DNA of 64,000 bases from Thalassobaculum fulvum. GTDB lineage: Bacteria; Pseudomonadota; Alphaproteobacteria; Thalassobaculales; Thalassobaculaceae. Shown piece after piece: positions 42,756 to 51,827 of the stretch; position 1 is the stretch's first letter, and every line of letters starts with the position of its first letter. The position numbers and the translations under genes were made by a program. The notes beneath the pieces are model-generated. The model was not told the origin of the DNA and did no database searches. It saw only the letters and a program-made list of their open reading frames with translations. The stretch lies in contig NZ_BMZS01000003.1 in assembly GCF_014652915.1 (NCBI RefSeq), forward strand, positions 186,001 through 250,000. The letters run 5' to 3'.

Positions 42756-43301
42756 TCAGAGCGGCGTGTAGGTGATCCGGACCGGCGTGTCGTCGTCTCC
42801 GGGACCATGGTCGTGCGCCAGGCTGTAGGTCGTGGCCCCCAGGAAATAGCCGGGCTCGCCGTCCTCGCCGAGCAGGGGCATGGCGATCCGCTCGCCGGTG
42901 CCGGTGCCGCCGAGATACCGGAACACCTGCCCGACATTGTGCATGACGCACGGGGTCAGGCAGATCCGGCGGTAGCGCTCCAGCACGATCGGAAACACAT
43001 CCGCCGGGAATACCTCCGACAGCTTCGCGCCGGCGCGGGCGGTGCGCAGCATCTGCGCGATCTGCTCGCCCGCCAGTCTGATGTAGAAGTCCTGGCTGGC
43101 CGCATCGAACTCGTACAGGAACACGATGCCGAGCAGGTCCGGGAAGTCGAGCGGCGAGATCTGATGGCGGTACGGGACCCGGCGGCCGTTCCGCAGGTCG
43201 AGATAATAGCGAAGGAACCGGCGCAACCGGGGGTCCAGGACGTGGTCGATGGCGCTCAGTTCCGGCTGCGGCGGGCGCTCGTTCCTGCTCGATGGCGTCA
43301 C
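42756..43301 (-). CDS. PAS-domain protein
   Basis: A 181-residue cytosolic protein with one PAS-like sensory domain and no output domain. IDHVLDPRLRRFLRYYLDLRNGRRVPYRHQISPLDFPDLLG is the recognisable opening, split here as IDHVLDPRLRRFLRYY and RHQISPLDFPDLL. LAGEQIAQMLRTARAGAKLSEVFP forms the core. This is the short PAS type common in Rhodospirillales, of unknown target. It converges on the CDF-like gene with a 12-base gap. Confidence 0.8.
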   Translation of the reverse strand: MTPSSRNERPPQPELSAIDHVLDPRLRRFLRYYLDLRNGRRVPYRHQISPLDFPDLLGIVFLYEFDAASQDFYIRLAGEQIAQMLRTARAGAKLSEVFPADVFPIVLERYRRICLTPCVMHNVGQVFRYLGGTGTGERIAMPLLGEDGEPGYFLGATTYSLAHDHGPGDDDTPVRITYTPL

Positions 43302-43565
43302 TGAAGTGCGGGTCCCCAGCGGTCGCGAGGGTGGGCTCGTACTTTAGAACATGCTAGTTCAACCGGTATCCTCCGTCATCGGCAAGAGTCTGGAGACCGC
43401 GCGGACTGAAGCCGCGAACGAAACGCGCTTGTTCCAATACCGGCCCCGTGAGCCGCTTTCCGGCGATTTCGGCAAGCTGCTACGCTCGCCACCGCGCGGA
43501 CCGACCGAGGGCCGCCGTGATGCAGCCACCCCAAGTCGCTTCGATCGACCAGCCAGGGACCCTTC

Positions 43566-44930
43566 ATGACCGATGCCATTGAGCGGTTTGCCGACCACGT
43601 CGTTTCGACCCGGTACGAGGACATCCCGGCCGACGCGATCCGGGCCGCCAAGATCTTCATCCTGGACAGCCTCGGCGTCGGTCTCGCCGGAACCAGGGCG
43701 CCGTGGGTGCGGGAGTGGATCGGCTCGACGCAGGCCATGACCCCCGGCGAGGGGGCGCGGGTCTGGGGCACCGGCGAGATGCTGCCGGCGCCGGCGGCGG
43801 CCGGGCTGAACGGCTACCTGATCCATAATTCCGAGTTCGACTGCATCCACGAGGAGGCGGTGCTGCACCCGATGGCGGTGCCGTTCGCTGCGCTGATGGC
43901 GGAGGCCGAAGCGCGCGGGTCGGTGGACGGCCGGGCGCTGCTGCGGGCGGTGATCCTGGGGGTCGACGTCGCCTGCCACATCGGCGCGGCGGTCAACAAC
44001 GGCCTGCGGTTCTTCCGGCCGGCGGTCGGTGGAGGCTTCGGGGCGGTCGCGGCGATCGCCGTCGCAATCGGGCTCGATCGCGACCGGCTGCTCGACGCCT
44101 TCGGCCTGTACTACGCCCAGGCCGGCGGGACCATGCAGGCGCACACCGAAGGCTCGCCCTTGCTGGCCATGCAGGTCGGCTTCAACGCTCGCAACGCGGT
44201 GACCGCCGTGCGGCTGGCCGAGGCCGGCATCCCGGGGCTGCGGGGCACCCTGGAGGGGCCGTTCGGCTATCTGAAGCTGATGGAGGGCGACTACGACGCC
44301 GCGGCGCTGACCGCCAAGCTGGGTCGGGTCTGGCGGATCGCCGAGGTCGCCCACAAGCCGTTCCCGAGCGGCCGCGCCACCCACGGCATCATGGACGCGC
44401 TGCGCGAGCTGACGGCCGAGCACGGGTTTGCCGGCGCCGAGGTCGAGGCGGTGTCGGCGTCGGTGCCGCCGCTGATCAACCACCTGATCGGTCGCCCGCC
44501 GAAGCGAGGCATGACCCAGAACTACGCGCGGCTGTGCGGCGCCTATGCGTCGGCCCGCCTGCTGCTCAACGGAACGCTCGGGGTCGACGACTTCACTGAG
44601 GCCGCCCTGAACGACCCGGAGACCCTGGATCTCGCCGGCCGCGTCGCGATCGCGCCGAATGGCAACCCGGACCCGAACGCGTTGACGCCGGTGACGGTCG
44701 AGGTGCGGCTGCGCTCCGGGGCGACGGTGTCGCGCTCGATCCCGGTGGTGTACGGCAACCCGGCCAAGCCGCTGACCCGCGAGGCGCACCTGGCGAAGTT
44801 CCGCACCAACCTGGGCTTCGCCGCCGGGCCGGTTCCAACGGCCAATGCCGAGACCCTGATCGCCATGGTCGACGACCTGGAGACTCTGGACGACGCCCGC
44901 CGGCTGGTCGACCTGGTGGTGGCGGCCTGA
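43566..44930 (+). CDS. MmgE/PrpD-family protein
   Basis: A 454-residue member of the MmgE/PrpD family (2-methylcitrate dehydratase and relatives such as cis-aconitate decarboxylase). ILDSLGVGLAGTRAPW, HNSEFDCIHEEAVLHPM and KPFPSGRATHGIMDAL are typical blocks. The family removes water or CO2 from tricarboxylic acids. Without prpB/prpC nearby, methylcitrate is not supported as the substrate. The next gene starts 5 bases after its stop. Confidence 0.9.
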   Translation: MTDAIERFADHVVSTRYEDIPADAIRAAKIFILDSLGVGLAGTRAPWVREWIGSTQAMTPGEGARVWGTGEMLPAPAAAGLNGYLIHNSEFDCIHEEAVLHPMAVPFAALMAEAEARGSVDGRALLRAVILGVDVACHIGAAVNNGLRFFRPAVGGGFGAVAAIAVAIGLDRDRLLDAFGLYYAQAGGTMQAHTEGSPLLAMQVGFNARNAVTAVRLAEAGIPGLRGTLEGPFGYLKLMEGDYDAAALTAKLGRVWRIAEVAHKPFPSGRATHGIMDALRELTAEHGFAGAEVEAVSASVPPLINHLIGRPPKRGMTQNYARLCGAYASARLLLNGTLGVDDFTEAALNDPETLDLAGRVAIAPNGNPDPNALTPVTVEVRLRSGATVSRSIPVVYGNPAKPLTREAHLAKFRTNLGFAAGPVPTANAETLIAMVDDLETLDDARRLVDLVVAA

Positions 44931-44935
44931 CCCCT

Positions 44936-45721
44936 GTGCTGCTGCTGGTCGCGATCCTCTGGAAGGCGCTGGCGACCGCCGCGGTGATCGTCGCCGCCGG
45001 CCGACTGGCCCAGCGCGCCGGTCCGGTGCTGACCAGCGTGCTGATCACCCTGCCGGTCAACGCCGGCCCCGGGTTCTTCTTCATCGCCCTCGACCAGGAC
45101 GCGGCGTTCGTCAGCCGGGGGGCGCTGACCGCCTTCGCGATCACCGGGGCGGTCCTGCTGTTCTGCACCGCCTGGGTGCATGCCGCGCGATTCGGCGGGT
45201 TCCTGCTGTCGCTGGGTGCCGCGGTCTGCGCCTGGACCGCCTGGGCACTGCTGACCGAGGCGCTGCCGCCGACCGTGCCGTGGGCGATGGCCGGCGCCGG
45301 CGGCGGGGCGCTGCTGGCCTGGCTGCTGCGACGGCGCGACATCGGCAGACCGAGCGGCGGCAAGGGGGCGGCCGGCTGGGGCTTCGTGATCGTGCGCGGC
45401 GTGGTCGCCGGTCTCGTGGTGGCCGGCGTGGCGACCGCCAGCCCGTGGCTCGGCCCGGTCTGGTCCGGCTTCCTGCTCGGGTTTCCGACCACCCTGACCG
45501 CGTCCGGCTGGATGCTGTACGGCCACTACGGGCGCGAGTTCACCGCCGCCACCCTGAACGCCGCGCAGCCGTCGATGGTGGTGTACGCCAGCTTCTGCCT
45601 GGCCCTGCACCTGATCGCCGGGCCGCTGCCGGCGCTGACCGCGGTGGTGGTCGCGTTCGCCGGGGCCGGCCTGTTCGCCGGCACTTTGGCCCTGGTCCTG
45701 TCCCGTCGCCGCCGGGCATGA
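44936..45721 (+). CDS. Integral membrane protein with internal repeat
   Basis: A 261-residue inner-membrane protein of unknown function with about eight hydrophobic segments. Two halves appear related: AGPVLTSVLITLPVNAGPGF near 27-46 and LGPVWSGFLLGFPTTLTASG near 178-197, each followed by a short loop and a helix starting FVSRGAL or FTAATL. That suggests a duplicated 4-TM unit as in small transporters. It starts with GTG, 5 bases after the MmgE/PrpD stop, so the two are probably co-expressed and it may carry the substrate or product of that enzyme. Confidence 0.75.
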   Translation: MLLLVAILWKALATAAVIVAAGRLAQRAGPVLTSVLITLPVNAGPGFFFIALDQDAAFVSRGALTAFAITGAVLLFCTAWVHAARFGGFLLSLGAAVCAWTAWALLTEALPPTVPWAMAGAGGGALLAWLLRRRDIGRPSGGKGAAGWGFVIVRGVVAGLVVAGVATASPWLGPVWSGFLLGFPTTLTASGWMLYGHYGREFTAATLNAAQPSMVVYASFCLALHLIAGPLPALTAVVVAFAGAGLFAGTLALVLSRRRRA

Positions 45722-45797
45722 TCGGGGTCCCGCCCATTGCCCTCGCGTCCGCGGGGGTGTTCCATGTTCGACAACCGAGCCGGGGAGGGTCCGCGCC

Positions 45798-46688
45798 ATG
45801 CCGCACGTCACGACCGACGACGGGGTGAAGCTGTATTTCGAGGAGGTCGGCGAGGGCACGCCCATCGTGTTCGTCCACGAGTACGCCGGCGACTGGCGGT
45901 CGTGGGAGCCGCAGATGCGGCATTTCGGGCGGCGCTACCGCTGCATCACCTATTGCGCGCGCGGCTATCCGCCCTCGGACGTGCCGGAGAGCCCGGAGGC
46001 CTACAGCCAGGACCGGGCCCGCGACGACATCCGCTCGGTCCTGGACGGCCTCGGCATCGACGCCGCCCACATCGTCGGCCTGTCGATGGGCGGGTTCGCG
46101 ACCCTGCATTTCGGCTTCCGGTATCCCGACCGGGCGTTGTCGCTGACCGTGGCCGGCTGCGGCTACGGTGCCCAGGCCGACAAGCGCGAACAGTTCCGCA
46201 AGGAGACCGAGGCGACCGCCGCCCGGATCGCCGCCGAGGGCATGGCGGTGGTCGGAAAGAGCTACGCCATCGGCCCGACCCGGGTGCAATTCCAGGCCAA
46301 GGACCCGCGCGGCTGGAAGGAGTTCGAGACCCAGCTCTGCGAGCATTCGACCCTGGGCTCGGCCAACACCATGCGCGGCGTTCAGGCCCGCCGGCCGTCG
46401 CTCTACGACCTGGTCGACGAGATGCAGGCGCTGACCGTGCCGACCCTGATCGTGAACGGCGACGAGGACGAGCCGTGCCTCGATCCCGGCAACTTCATGA
46501 AGCGCAACATCCCGTCGTCGGCGCTCTCGGTGCTGCCGAAGACCGGCCACACCATGAACCTCGAGGAGCCGGCGCTGTTCAACGCCGTCGTCGAGGACTT
46601 CCTGCACACCGTCGAGAGCGGGCGCTGGACCCTGCGGGACCCGCGCTCCGTGTCCGGCGGCATCGTGACCCCAGCCGAGGAGAAGTGA
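45798..46688 (+). CDS. Alpha/beta-hydrolase
   Basis: A 296-residue serine hydrolase. The nucleophile elbow is GLSMGGFA, the oxyanion-hole region VHEYAGDWRSW, the acid is in VNGDEDEPCL, and the catalytic His in TGHTMNLEEP. Lid-domain insert is between about 150 and 210. The substrate could be an ester, lactone or ring-cleavage product. GGGGAGGG lies 8 bases before the ATG. One base separates its stop from the next SDR, with which it forms a unit. Confidence 0.9.
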   Translation: MPHVTTDDGVKLYFEEVGEGTPIVFVHEYAGDWRSWEPQMRHFGRRYRCITYCARGYPPSDVPESPEAYSQDRARDDIRSVLDGLGIDAAHIVGLSMGGFATLHFGFRYPDRALSLTVAGCGYGAQADKREQFRKETEATAARIAAEGMAVVGKSYAIGPTRVQFQAKDPRGWKEFETQLCEHSTLGSANTMRGVQARRPSLYDLVDEMQALTVPTLIVNGDEDEPCLDPGNFMKRNIPSSALSVLPKTGHTMNLEEPALFNAVVEDFLHTVESGRWTLRDPRSVSGGIVTPAEEK

Positions 46689-46689
46689 C

Positions 46690-47466
46690 ATGGCCGATGC
46701 CGGTGCCAACCGCCTGGCGGACAAGGCGGCGATCGTGACGGGAGCGGCGCGCGGCATCGGCAAGGCGATCGTCGAGGCGTTCGCCGCGGAAGGGGCGGCG
46801 GTGTGGTGTGCCGACCTGCACGGCGGCGAGGCGGAGGCGGTGGCCGCCGCCATCCGCGCCGGCGGCGGCAAGGCCGAGGGCGGCTACTGCGACGTGCGGT
46901 CGACCGACTCGGTGCTGGATGCGGTCGACGCCGCGGTCGAGGCTTTCGGCGGCCTGGACATCCTGGTGGCCAACGCCGCCACCCTGACCCCGGCCGCCAC
47001 GGTCGAGGACCTGGACGAGGCCGACTGGGCCCAGGCCCTGGCGGTCAACCTGACCGGCGCCTTCCACCTCTGCAAGCACGGCATCCCGCACCTCAAGCGG
47101 GCCGGCGGCGGCTCGGTCATCCTGACCGCCTCGCAGATGGCCCGGGTCGGCAACCCCGGCAGCGCCGCCTACTGCACGACCAAGGGCGGGCTCGTACAGC
47201 TCGCCAAGGTGATGGCGCTCGACCACGCTGCCGACGGAATCCGGGTCAACACGCTGTCGCCGGGCGGCACCGCCACCGACCGGCTGTTCTCGCGGCACGG
47301 CAGCCCGGAACGGGCCGAGGAGGAGTGGGGCAAGCCGATGCACCCACTCGGCCGGCTCGGCCGCCCGGAGGAGATGGCGAAGGGGGCGGTGTTCCTGGCT
47401 TCGCCCGAGAGCAGCTTCATGACCGGGGCCGACCTGCTGATGGACGGCGGCTACAGCGCGCGGTAG
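46690..47466 (+). CDS. Short-chain dehydrogenase/reductase
   Basis: A 258-residue SDR. VTGAARGIGKA is the cofactor turn, CADLHGG has the Asp that favours NAD, ANAATLTPAATV the structural motif, and ILTASQMA / AAYCTTKGGL the Ser and Tyr-Lys. LSPGGTATDRLF and LLMDGGYSA follow. The ATG is 1 base after the hydrolase stop. The pair, with the GST and ATC-hydrolase genes downstream, looks like a small catabolic cluster of unknown substrate. Confidence 0.92.
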   Translation: MADAGANRLADKAAIVTGAARGIGKAIVEAFAAEGAAVWCADLHGGEAEAVAAAIRAGGGKAEGGYCDVRSTDSVLDAVDAAVEAFGGLDILVANAATLTPAATVEDLDEADWAQALAVNLTGAFHLCKHGIPHLKRAGGGSVILTASQMARVGNPGSAAYCTTKGGLVQLAKVMALDHAADGIRVNTLSPGGTATDRLFSRHGSPERAEEEWGKPMHPLGRLGRPEEMAKGAVFLASPESSFMTGADLLMDGGYSAR

Positions 47467-47526
47467 ACCTTTGAGCTCAATTGTGTTCTTGGTATGTTCC
47501 CGTCACAATCGCGACGGAGCCAAGCG

Positions 47527-48204
47527 TTGAAACTCTATTCCGGACCGCTCAGCCTGTTCTCCCGGAAGGTCGAGATCGCATTGACCGAGAAAGGCCTGTC
47601 GTACGAGCGCGAGATGGTGGCGTTCTCCCAGACCGAGGGATACGCACCGAAGCACCCGGCGGTGATCGCCGCCAACCCCAAGGGCCAGGTCCCGGTGCTG
47701 GTCGACGGCGACCTGGCGTTGTTCGACTCGACCGTGATCCTCGAGTACTTGGACGAGGCGTATCCGGAGCCGCCGCTGATGCCGCGGGACCCGAAGGCGC
47801 GCGCCCGTTGTCGGCTGCTGGAACTCACCGCCGACGAGATCCTGCTGAAGCCGCTCAGCCGGCTGATGTACCGGACCGAGCCGGAGAGCCCGGACCCGGT
47901 CCGCCGCCGGCAGCTCGACGACGAAGCCGCCCGGGCCGAGCAGGAACTGGCCGGCCTGTATCGCCTGGTCGAGCAAAGGCTCGACGGCCCGTATCTCTGT
48001 GGCGAGTTCTCCATCGCCGACGTGGCGATGGTCATGAGCATCATGTACTCGCTGCGCCTGGGCGGCCCGCGCCTCGACGCGGTCCCCGATCTGCGGGCAT
48101 GGTACGAGCGGGCGTCCGCCCGGCCGTCGGTGGCGGCGGTTGTCGACGAGGTGAGCGAGGCCGACCGCCGGCTGTCGCGGCCGGTCGGCCAGGACCAGAT
48201 CTAG
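47527..48204 (+). CDS. Glutathione S-transferase
   Basis: A 225-residue GST. The N-terminal thioredoxin domain opens LKLYSGPLSLFSRKVEIAL, with the glutathione-contact Ser/Tyr, and continues with NPKGQVPVLVDGD and FDSTVILEYLDEAYP. The helical domain holds CGEFSIADVAMV. The TTG at 47527 is taken as the start: GGAGC lies 7 bases upstream and GSTs begin with this strand. An ATG at 47494 would add eleven non-family residues. Confidence 0.9.
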   Translation: MKLYSGPLSLFSRKVEIALTEKGLSYEREMVAFSQTEGYAPKHPAVIAANPKGQVPVLVDGDLALFDSTVILEYLDEAYPEPPLMPRDPKARARCRLLELTADEILLKPLSRLMYRTEPESPDPVRRRQLDDEAARAEQELAGLYRLVEQRLDGPYLCGEFSIADVAMVMSIMYSLRLGGPRLDAVPDLRAWYERASARPSVAAVVDEVSEADRRLSRPVGQDQI

Positions 48205-48216
48205 CGGAGGGCGATC

Positions 48217-48732
48217 ATGAGCGCAGGGAACGAGCCGCTGCCGATCCTCGAGCAGCGGCGGATCGAGGCACGGGTCATCAAGCCGATCTACGACGAGATG
48301 GTCGCGCGCCTGGGCGTCGAGACCGCGCAGGCGATCCTGGGGGCGGCGATCGAGAAGGCGGCGATCGCCCAGGGCAGGAGCTTCGCCGAGGCGTCCGGCG
48401 GCAATCTCGGGCTCGACGGCTTCGCTGACATCCAGCGGCACTGGACCGCGGGCGGCGCGCTGGAGATCGAGCATGTCGACCGGGGTGCGGACCGCCTCGA
48501 CTTCAACGTCACCCGCTGCCGCTATTCCGAGATGTACCGGGAGATGGGGCTGGGCGAGATCGGCCACCTGCTGTCCTGCGGGCGGGACGGCACGTTCTGC
48601 CAGGGCTTCGACCCGCGGATCACCCTGGAGCGGACCCAGACCATCATGGGCGGCGCCACGCACTGCGACTTCCGCTACCGATTCGAGCCGGAGGCCGTCG
48701 AGGCGGGAACGGATGGATCAGCGACAGGGTGA
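48217..48732 (+). CDS. L-2-amino-thiazoline-4-carboxylate hydrolase-family protein
   Basis: A 171-residue member of the ATC hydrolase family, named for the enzyme opening the thiazoline ring in cysteine synthesis from ATC. Hallmarks are NVTRCRYSEMYREMGLGEIG, LLSCGRDGTFCQGF and the terminal HCDFRYRF. The reaction in this organism cannot be confirmed, since many relatives are uncharacterised. CGGAGGG precedes the ATG. Its end overlaps the opposing amidase gene by 15 bases. Confidence 0.87.
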   Translation: MSAGNEPLPILEQRRIEARVIKPIYDEMVARLGVETAQAILGAAIEKAAIAQGRSFAEASGGNLGLDGFADIQRHWTAGGALEIEHVDRGADRLDFNVTRCRYSEMYREMGLGEIGHLLSCGRDGTFCQGFDPRITLERTQTIMGGATHCDFRYRFEPEAVEAGTDGSATG

Positions 48733-49455
48733 GGCGGCGACCGCGCGCGCGACCGCGCCGGCGATCCGCCCGATCGTCTCCGGATCCGAGAGTCGCTGCT
48801 CCTCGGCAGGGTTCTTGATGACGCCGACCTCGAGCAGCACCGCCGGCGCCGCCGCCGTGCGCAGGATCTTCAGGAAGTCGCCGGCATAGATGCCGCGCGC
48901 CGGATCGAGCAGTCGCCGGTTCTCGCCGTCGATCGGCTCGGCGTGGTGCAGGCTGGGGCGCTCGCCGATCGCCAGCAGCGCGTCGGCGATGGCCGTTGCG
49001 GCCTGCCGGCTGTCCGCGGCCACCGCGGTGTCGGCCGGCACGAACAGCGAGAAGCCGGCGGCGGCGTCGGTCTGCGTCTGCTCCCGCCCATCCACGGTGC
49101 GGCGGGTGAGGTAGCGCTCCTGCACCGAGTCGTGGTGCACCGACAGGATGAGCGACGGGGCGGCGGCGGCCAGCGCGGCGACCCTTCGGTCCAGGCGCGG
49201 GTCGGGATCGGCAGTCTCGATCACGGTGGCCGTCCCGCCCGGCGGCAGCAGCGCGTGGAGGGCCTCGTCCAGCCGGGCCGCGAACCGGCGGTTGAACGTC
49301 AGCTCGTCGATCCCGGCAGCGCTCGTGGTGCCCGGCGCGTCCGGCGTGTGCCCGACGTCGACGACGATCCGCGGCACACAGGGCGGCACCGGCCCGCTGC
49401 AGGCCGTGGCGGCAAGGGCTGCGGCCAATGCCAGAAGCCGGCGGCGGGCGATCAC
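48718..49455 (-). CDS. N-acetylmuramoyl-L-alanine amidase (Amidase_3), lipoprotein-like
   Basis: A 245-residue zinc amidase that cuts the amide bond between muramic acid and the stem peptide. Zinc and catalytic residues are seen in order: His in VDVGHTPDAPG, Glu in IDELTFNRR, His in LSVHHDSVQ, Glu in VLLEVGVIKNP. The N-terminus ALAAALAATACSGP is a signal peptide with a possible lipobox cysteine. GTG start overlaps the phnM stop as GTGA, an unusual pairing of a cell-wall enzyme with a phosphonate gene. Confidence 0.88.
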   Translation of the reverse strand: MIARRRLLALAAALAATACSGPVPPCVPRIVVDVGHTPDAPGTTSAAGIDELTFNRRFAARLDEALHALLPPGGTATVIETADPDPRLDRRVAALAAAAPSLILSVHHDSVQERYLTRRTVDGREQTQTDAAAGFSLFVPADTAVAADSRQAATAIADALLAIGERPSLHHAEPIDGENRRLLDPARGIYAGDFLKILRTAAAPAVLLEVGVIKNPAEEQRLSDPETIGRIAGAVARAVAASPCR

Positions 49456-50591
49456 GCCACCCGCTCGCCGGCGACCCAGACTCCGCGGACCACCGGCCGC
49501 CCGTCGATCACCCGGACCCGGATCAGGTCGGCCCGCAGCCCGACGGCGATCCGGCCGCGGTCGGCGAGGCCGGCGGCTTCGGCAGGAGCCGAGGTGACGG
49601 TGGCGATTGCGCGCGGCAGGTTCCATCCCTGGACCGTCGAGGCCAGCGTGAAGGCCGCGTGCAGCATGCTGGCCGGGACGTAGTCGGAGGAGACGATGTC
49701 GAGCAGGTCCGCGGCGGCGAGGTCGCGGGCCGTGACGTTGCCGTAGGACGACCTGCCGCGCACCAGGTTCGGCCCGCCCATCATCACCCGCAGGCCGAGC
49801 CGCCGCGACGCCCGGGTGGCCTCGAGCGTGGTCGGGAACTCGGCGATGGTGCAGCCGATCTCCGCCGACTCGGCGACATGGTCCTCGGTCTGGTCGTCGT
49901 GGCTGGCCAGCCCCAAGCCGCGACCGGCGGCCCAGGCCGCGACCGCCCGGCGCTGGCGCGGGCCGAGCTCGCGCGAGGCGGCGGTCAGTCGCTCGAAATC
50001 GGCGTGGGCCTGTTGCTCGCTCAAGCCGTCGACCTCGCGGCGCATGCGGAACCAGACGTCGATGTCGGCAGTCTGGCGCTGGCCCGGCGCGTGATCCATC
50101 ACCGAGACCAGCCCGATCAGCGGGTCGTCGTCGAAAGTCGCGAGCTGGTCGAGCACCTTCGGGCCGATCACCTCGCAACGTAGGTGGACCCGGTGGTCGA
50201 CCCGCAGCATGCCGGCCGCCCGGGCCTCGGCGACGCCGCCGACGATCGGTCGCAGGTGCTGGGCCCGCAGTTCGCCCTTCTCGGTCAGCCCGAGGCAGAG
50301 GGCGTCGTAGATCGTGGTGATCCCGGACGATGCGACCTCGCCGTCGTGGTTGATCACCGCCGAGACCGGGTCCCAGTAGACCTGCGGCCGCGGCTGGTAG
50401 TGGTTCTCGACGTTGTCGCTGTGCAGGTCGACGAGGCCGGGCATCAGGAAGTCGCCGTCCAGGTCCAGCGCGCCGGCCGGCGCCGCCGGGGTGTCGTCGA
50501 CCCGCACGATTCGGCCGTCCGCGATCGCCAGGGTGCCGGTGGCGACGCGGTCGTTCAGGACGAGGCGGGCATTGCTGAAGGTCAGGCTCAT
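49452..50591 (-). CDS. phnM: PhnM, alpha-D-ribose 1-methylphosphonate 5-triphosphate diphosphatase
   Basis: A 379-residue amidohydrolase-fold enzyme of the C-P lyase pathway, removing pyrophosphate from the ribosyl phosphonate triphosphate. Diagnostic motifs are VDLHSDNVENHYQPRPQVYWD near the N-terminus, where PhnM replaces the HxH metal pair, and LASHDDQTEDHV. SSDYVPASMLHAAF is the C-terminal metal aspartate region. The rest of the C-P lyase set (phnGHIJKL) is not in the window. The amidase follows with a four-base overlap. A related substrate is possible if the core genes prove absent from the genome. Confidence 0.9.
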   Translation of the reverse strand: MSLTFSNARLVLNDRVATGTLAIADGRIVRVDDTPAAPAGALDLDGDFLMPGLVDLHSDNVENHYQPRPQVYWDPVSAVINHDGEVASSGITTIYDALCLGLTEKGELRAQHLRPIVGGVAEARAAGMLRVDHRVHLRCEVIGPKVLDQLATFDDDPLIGLVSVMDHAPGQRQTADIDVWFRMRREVDGLSEQQAHADFERLTAASRELGPRQRRAVAAWAAGRGLGLASHDDQTEDHVAESAEIGCTIAEFPTTLEATRASRRLGLRVMMGGPNLVRGRSSYGNVTARDLAAADLLDIVSSDYVPASMLHAAFTLASTVQGWNLPRAIATVTSAPAEAAGLADRGRIAVGLRADLIRVRVIDGRPVVRGVWVAGERVA

Positions 50592-50756
50592 GGCGAGGTT
50601 CGAAACCAATGGGGAAGAGAGCGATAGTGCCCCTGCGGGCAGGCGCGCAAGTGACCGTCGTGTGACAGGGTTCGGGCGGCCCAAAAATGGATCGGCCGGC
50701 CGGGCCGTGCGACCATAGCGGACGTCGGCACGTGTCGCACCGGGGGAGATGCCGCG

Positions 50757-51722
50757 ATGGACATCAAGCACTCGACGGTCAGCGCGAATGGCATCCGCAT
50801 GCACGTCGCCGAGGCCGGCGAGGGGCCGCCGGTGCTGCTGTGCCACGGGTTTCCGGAGTCCTGGTACTCCTGGCGGCACCAGCTCCGGTCACTGGCCGCC
50901 GCGGGCTACCGCGCGGTCGCGCCGGACATGCGGGGCTATGGCGGGACCGAGCGGCCGGCTGCCCCGGGCCAGTACACGCTGCTGCACCTCGTCGGCGACA
51001 TGGTCGGGCTGCTGGACGCGCTGGGCGAGCAGCAGGCGGTGATCGTCGGCCACGACTGGGGCGCACCGGTGGCGTGGCACGCCGCCCTGTTGCGGCCGGA
51101 CCGGTTCCGCGCCGTCGCTGGACTCAGCGTGCCGTTCCGGCCGCGCGGCTCGGGCCGGCCGACCGCGGGCATGCCGCAGACCGGGGACGAGTGGTTCTAC
51201 CAGCTCTACTTCCAGCAGTCGGGTGCCGCCGAGGCCGAACTGCAGCGCGACGTCCGGGCAACTATCCGCGGCGTGCTGTACGGCGCCTCCGGCGATTCGG
51301 CCGAAACCGGCGACATCACCATGGTGCCGCGGCGTGGCGGGTTCCTGGACCGCCTGCCGGATCCGGGCCACCCGCCGTCCTGGTTGACCGAGGCCGACGT
51401 CGACTTCTACGTCGCCGAGTTCGAGCGGACCGGCTTCACCGGCGGCCTCAACTGGTACCGCAACATCGACCGCAGCTGGGAACTGCTCGGGGCGTTCGCC
51501 GGGGCGCAGGTGACGGTTCCGGCGCTCTATATCGTCGGCGACCGCGACCTGGTGTACACCTTCAAGGGCATGGAGCGCCTGCTGGCGAACCTGCCGGCGT
51601 TCGTGCCCGGGCTCCGGGACACGGTCGTCCTGCCGGGCTGCGGGCACTGGACCCAGCAGGAGCGGCCGGACGAGGTCAGCGCCCGGCTGATCGGGTTCCT
51701 CCGGGATCTCGACCGCATCTGA
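50757..51722 (+). CDS. Epoxide-hydrolase-like alpha/beta-hydrolase
   Basis: A 321-residue alpha/beta hydrolase. The nucleophile is the Asp of VGHDWGAPVAW, as in epoxide hydrolases and haloalkane/fluoroacetate dehalogenases. HGFPESWYSWRHQ holds the oxyanion region, VGDRDLVYTF the acid, and GCGHWTQQERP the catalytic His. Lid tyrosines in EWFYQLYFQ and NWYRNID support an epoxide hydrolase over a dehalogenase. GGGGGAG precedes the ATG. Stands alone. Confidence 0.91.
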   Translation: MDIKHSTVSANGIRMHVAEAGEGPPVLLCHGFPESWYSWRHQLRSLAAAGYRAVAPDMRGYGGTERPAAPGQYTLLHLVGDMVGLLDALGEQQAVIVGHDWGAPVAWHAALLRPDRFRAVAGLSVPFRPRGSGRPTAGMPQTGDEWFYQLYFQQSGAAEAELQRDVRATIRGVLYGASGDSAETGDITMVPRRGGFLDRLPDPGHPPSWLTEADVDFYVAEFERTGFTGGLNWYRNIDRSWELLGAFAGAQVTVPALYIVGDRDLVYTFKGMERLLANLPAFVPGLRDTVVLPGCGHWTQQERPDEVSARLIGFLRDLDRI

Positions 51723-51743
51723 GCCGCGGGTGCGCAAGCGCCC

Positions 51744-51772
51744 TTGCATCGCCGAACGCGAGCCCGTATAAC
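51744..51772 (+). promoter_or_regulatory. Sigma-70 promoter of rpmF
   Basis: A -35 TTGCAT (51744-51749) and a -10 TATAAC (51767-51772) are separated by exactly 17 bases, 55 bases before the rpmF ATG. Confidence 0.75.
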
Positions 51773-51827
51773 GCGCGCTCCGTTGCGGGCTCGCCCGCAG
51801 CGACGCGTTTCTTGTGGAGTGCGAACG

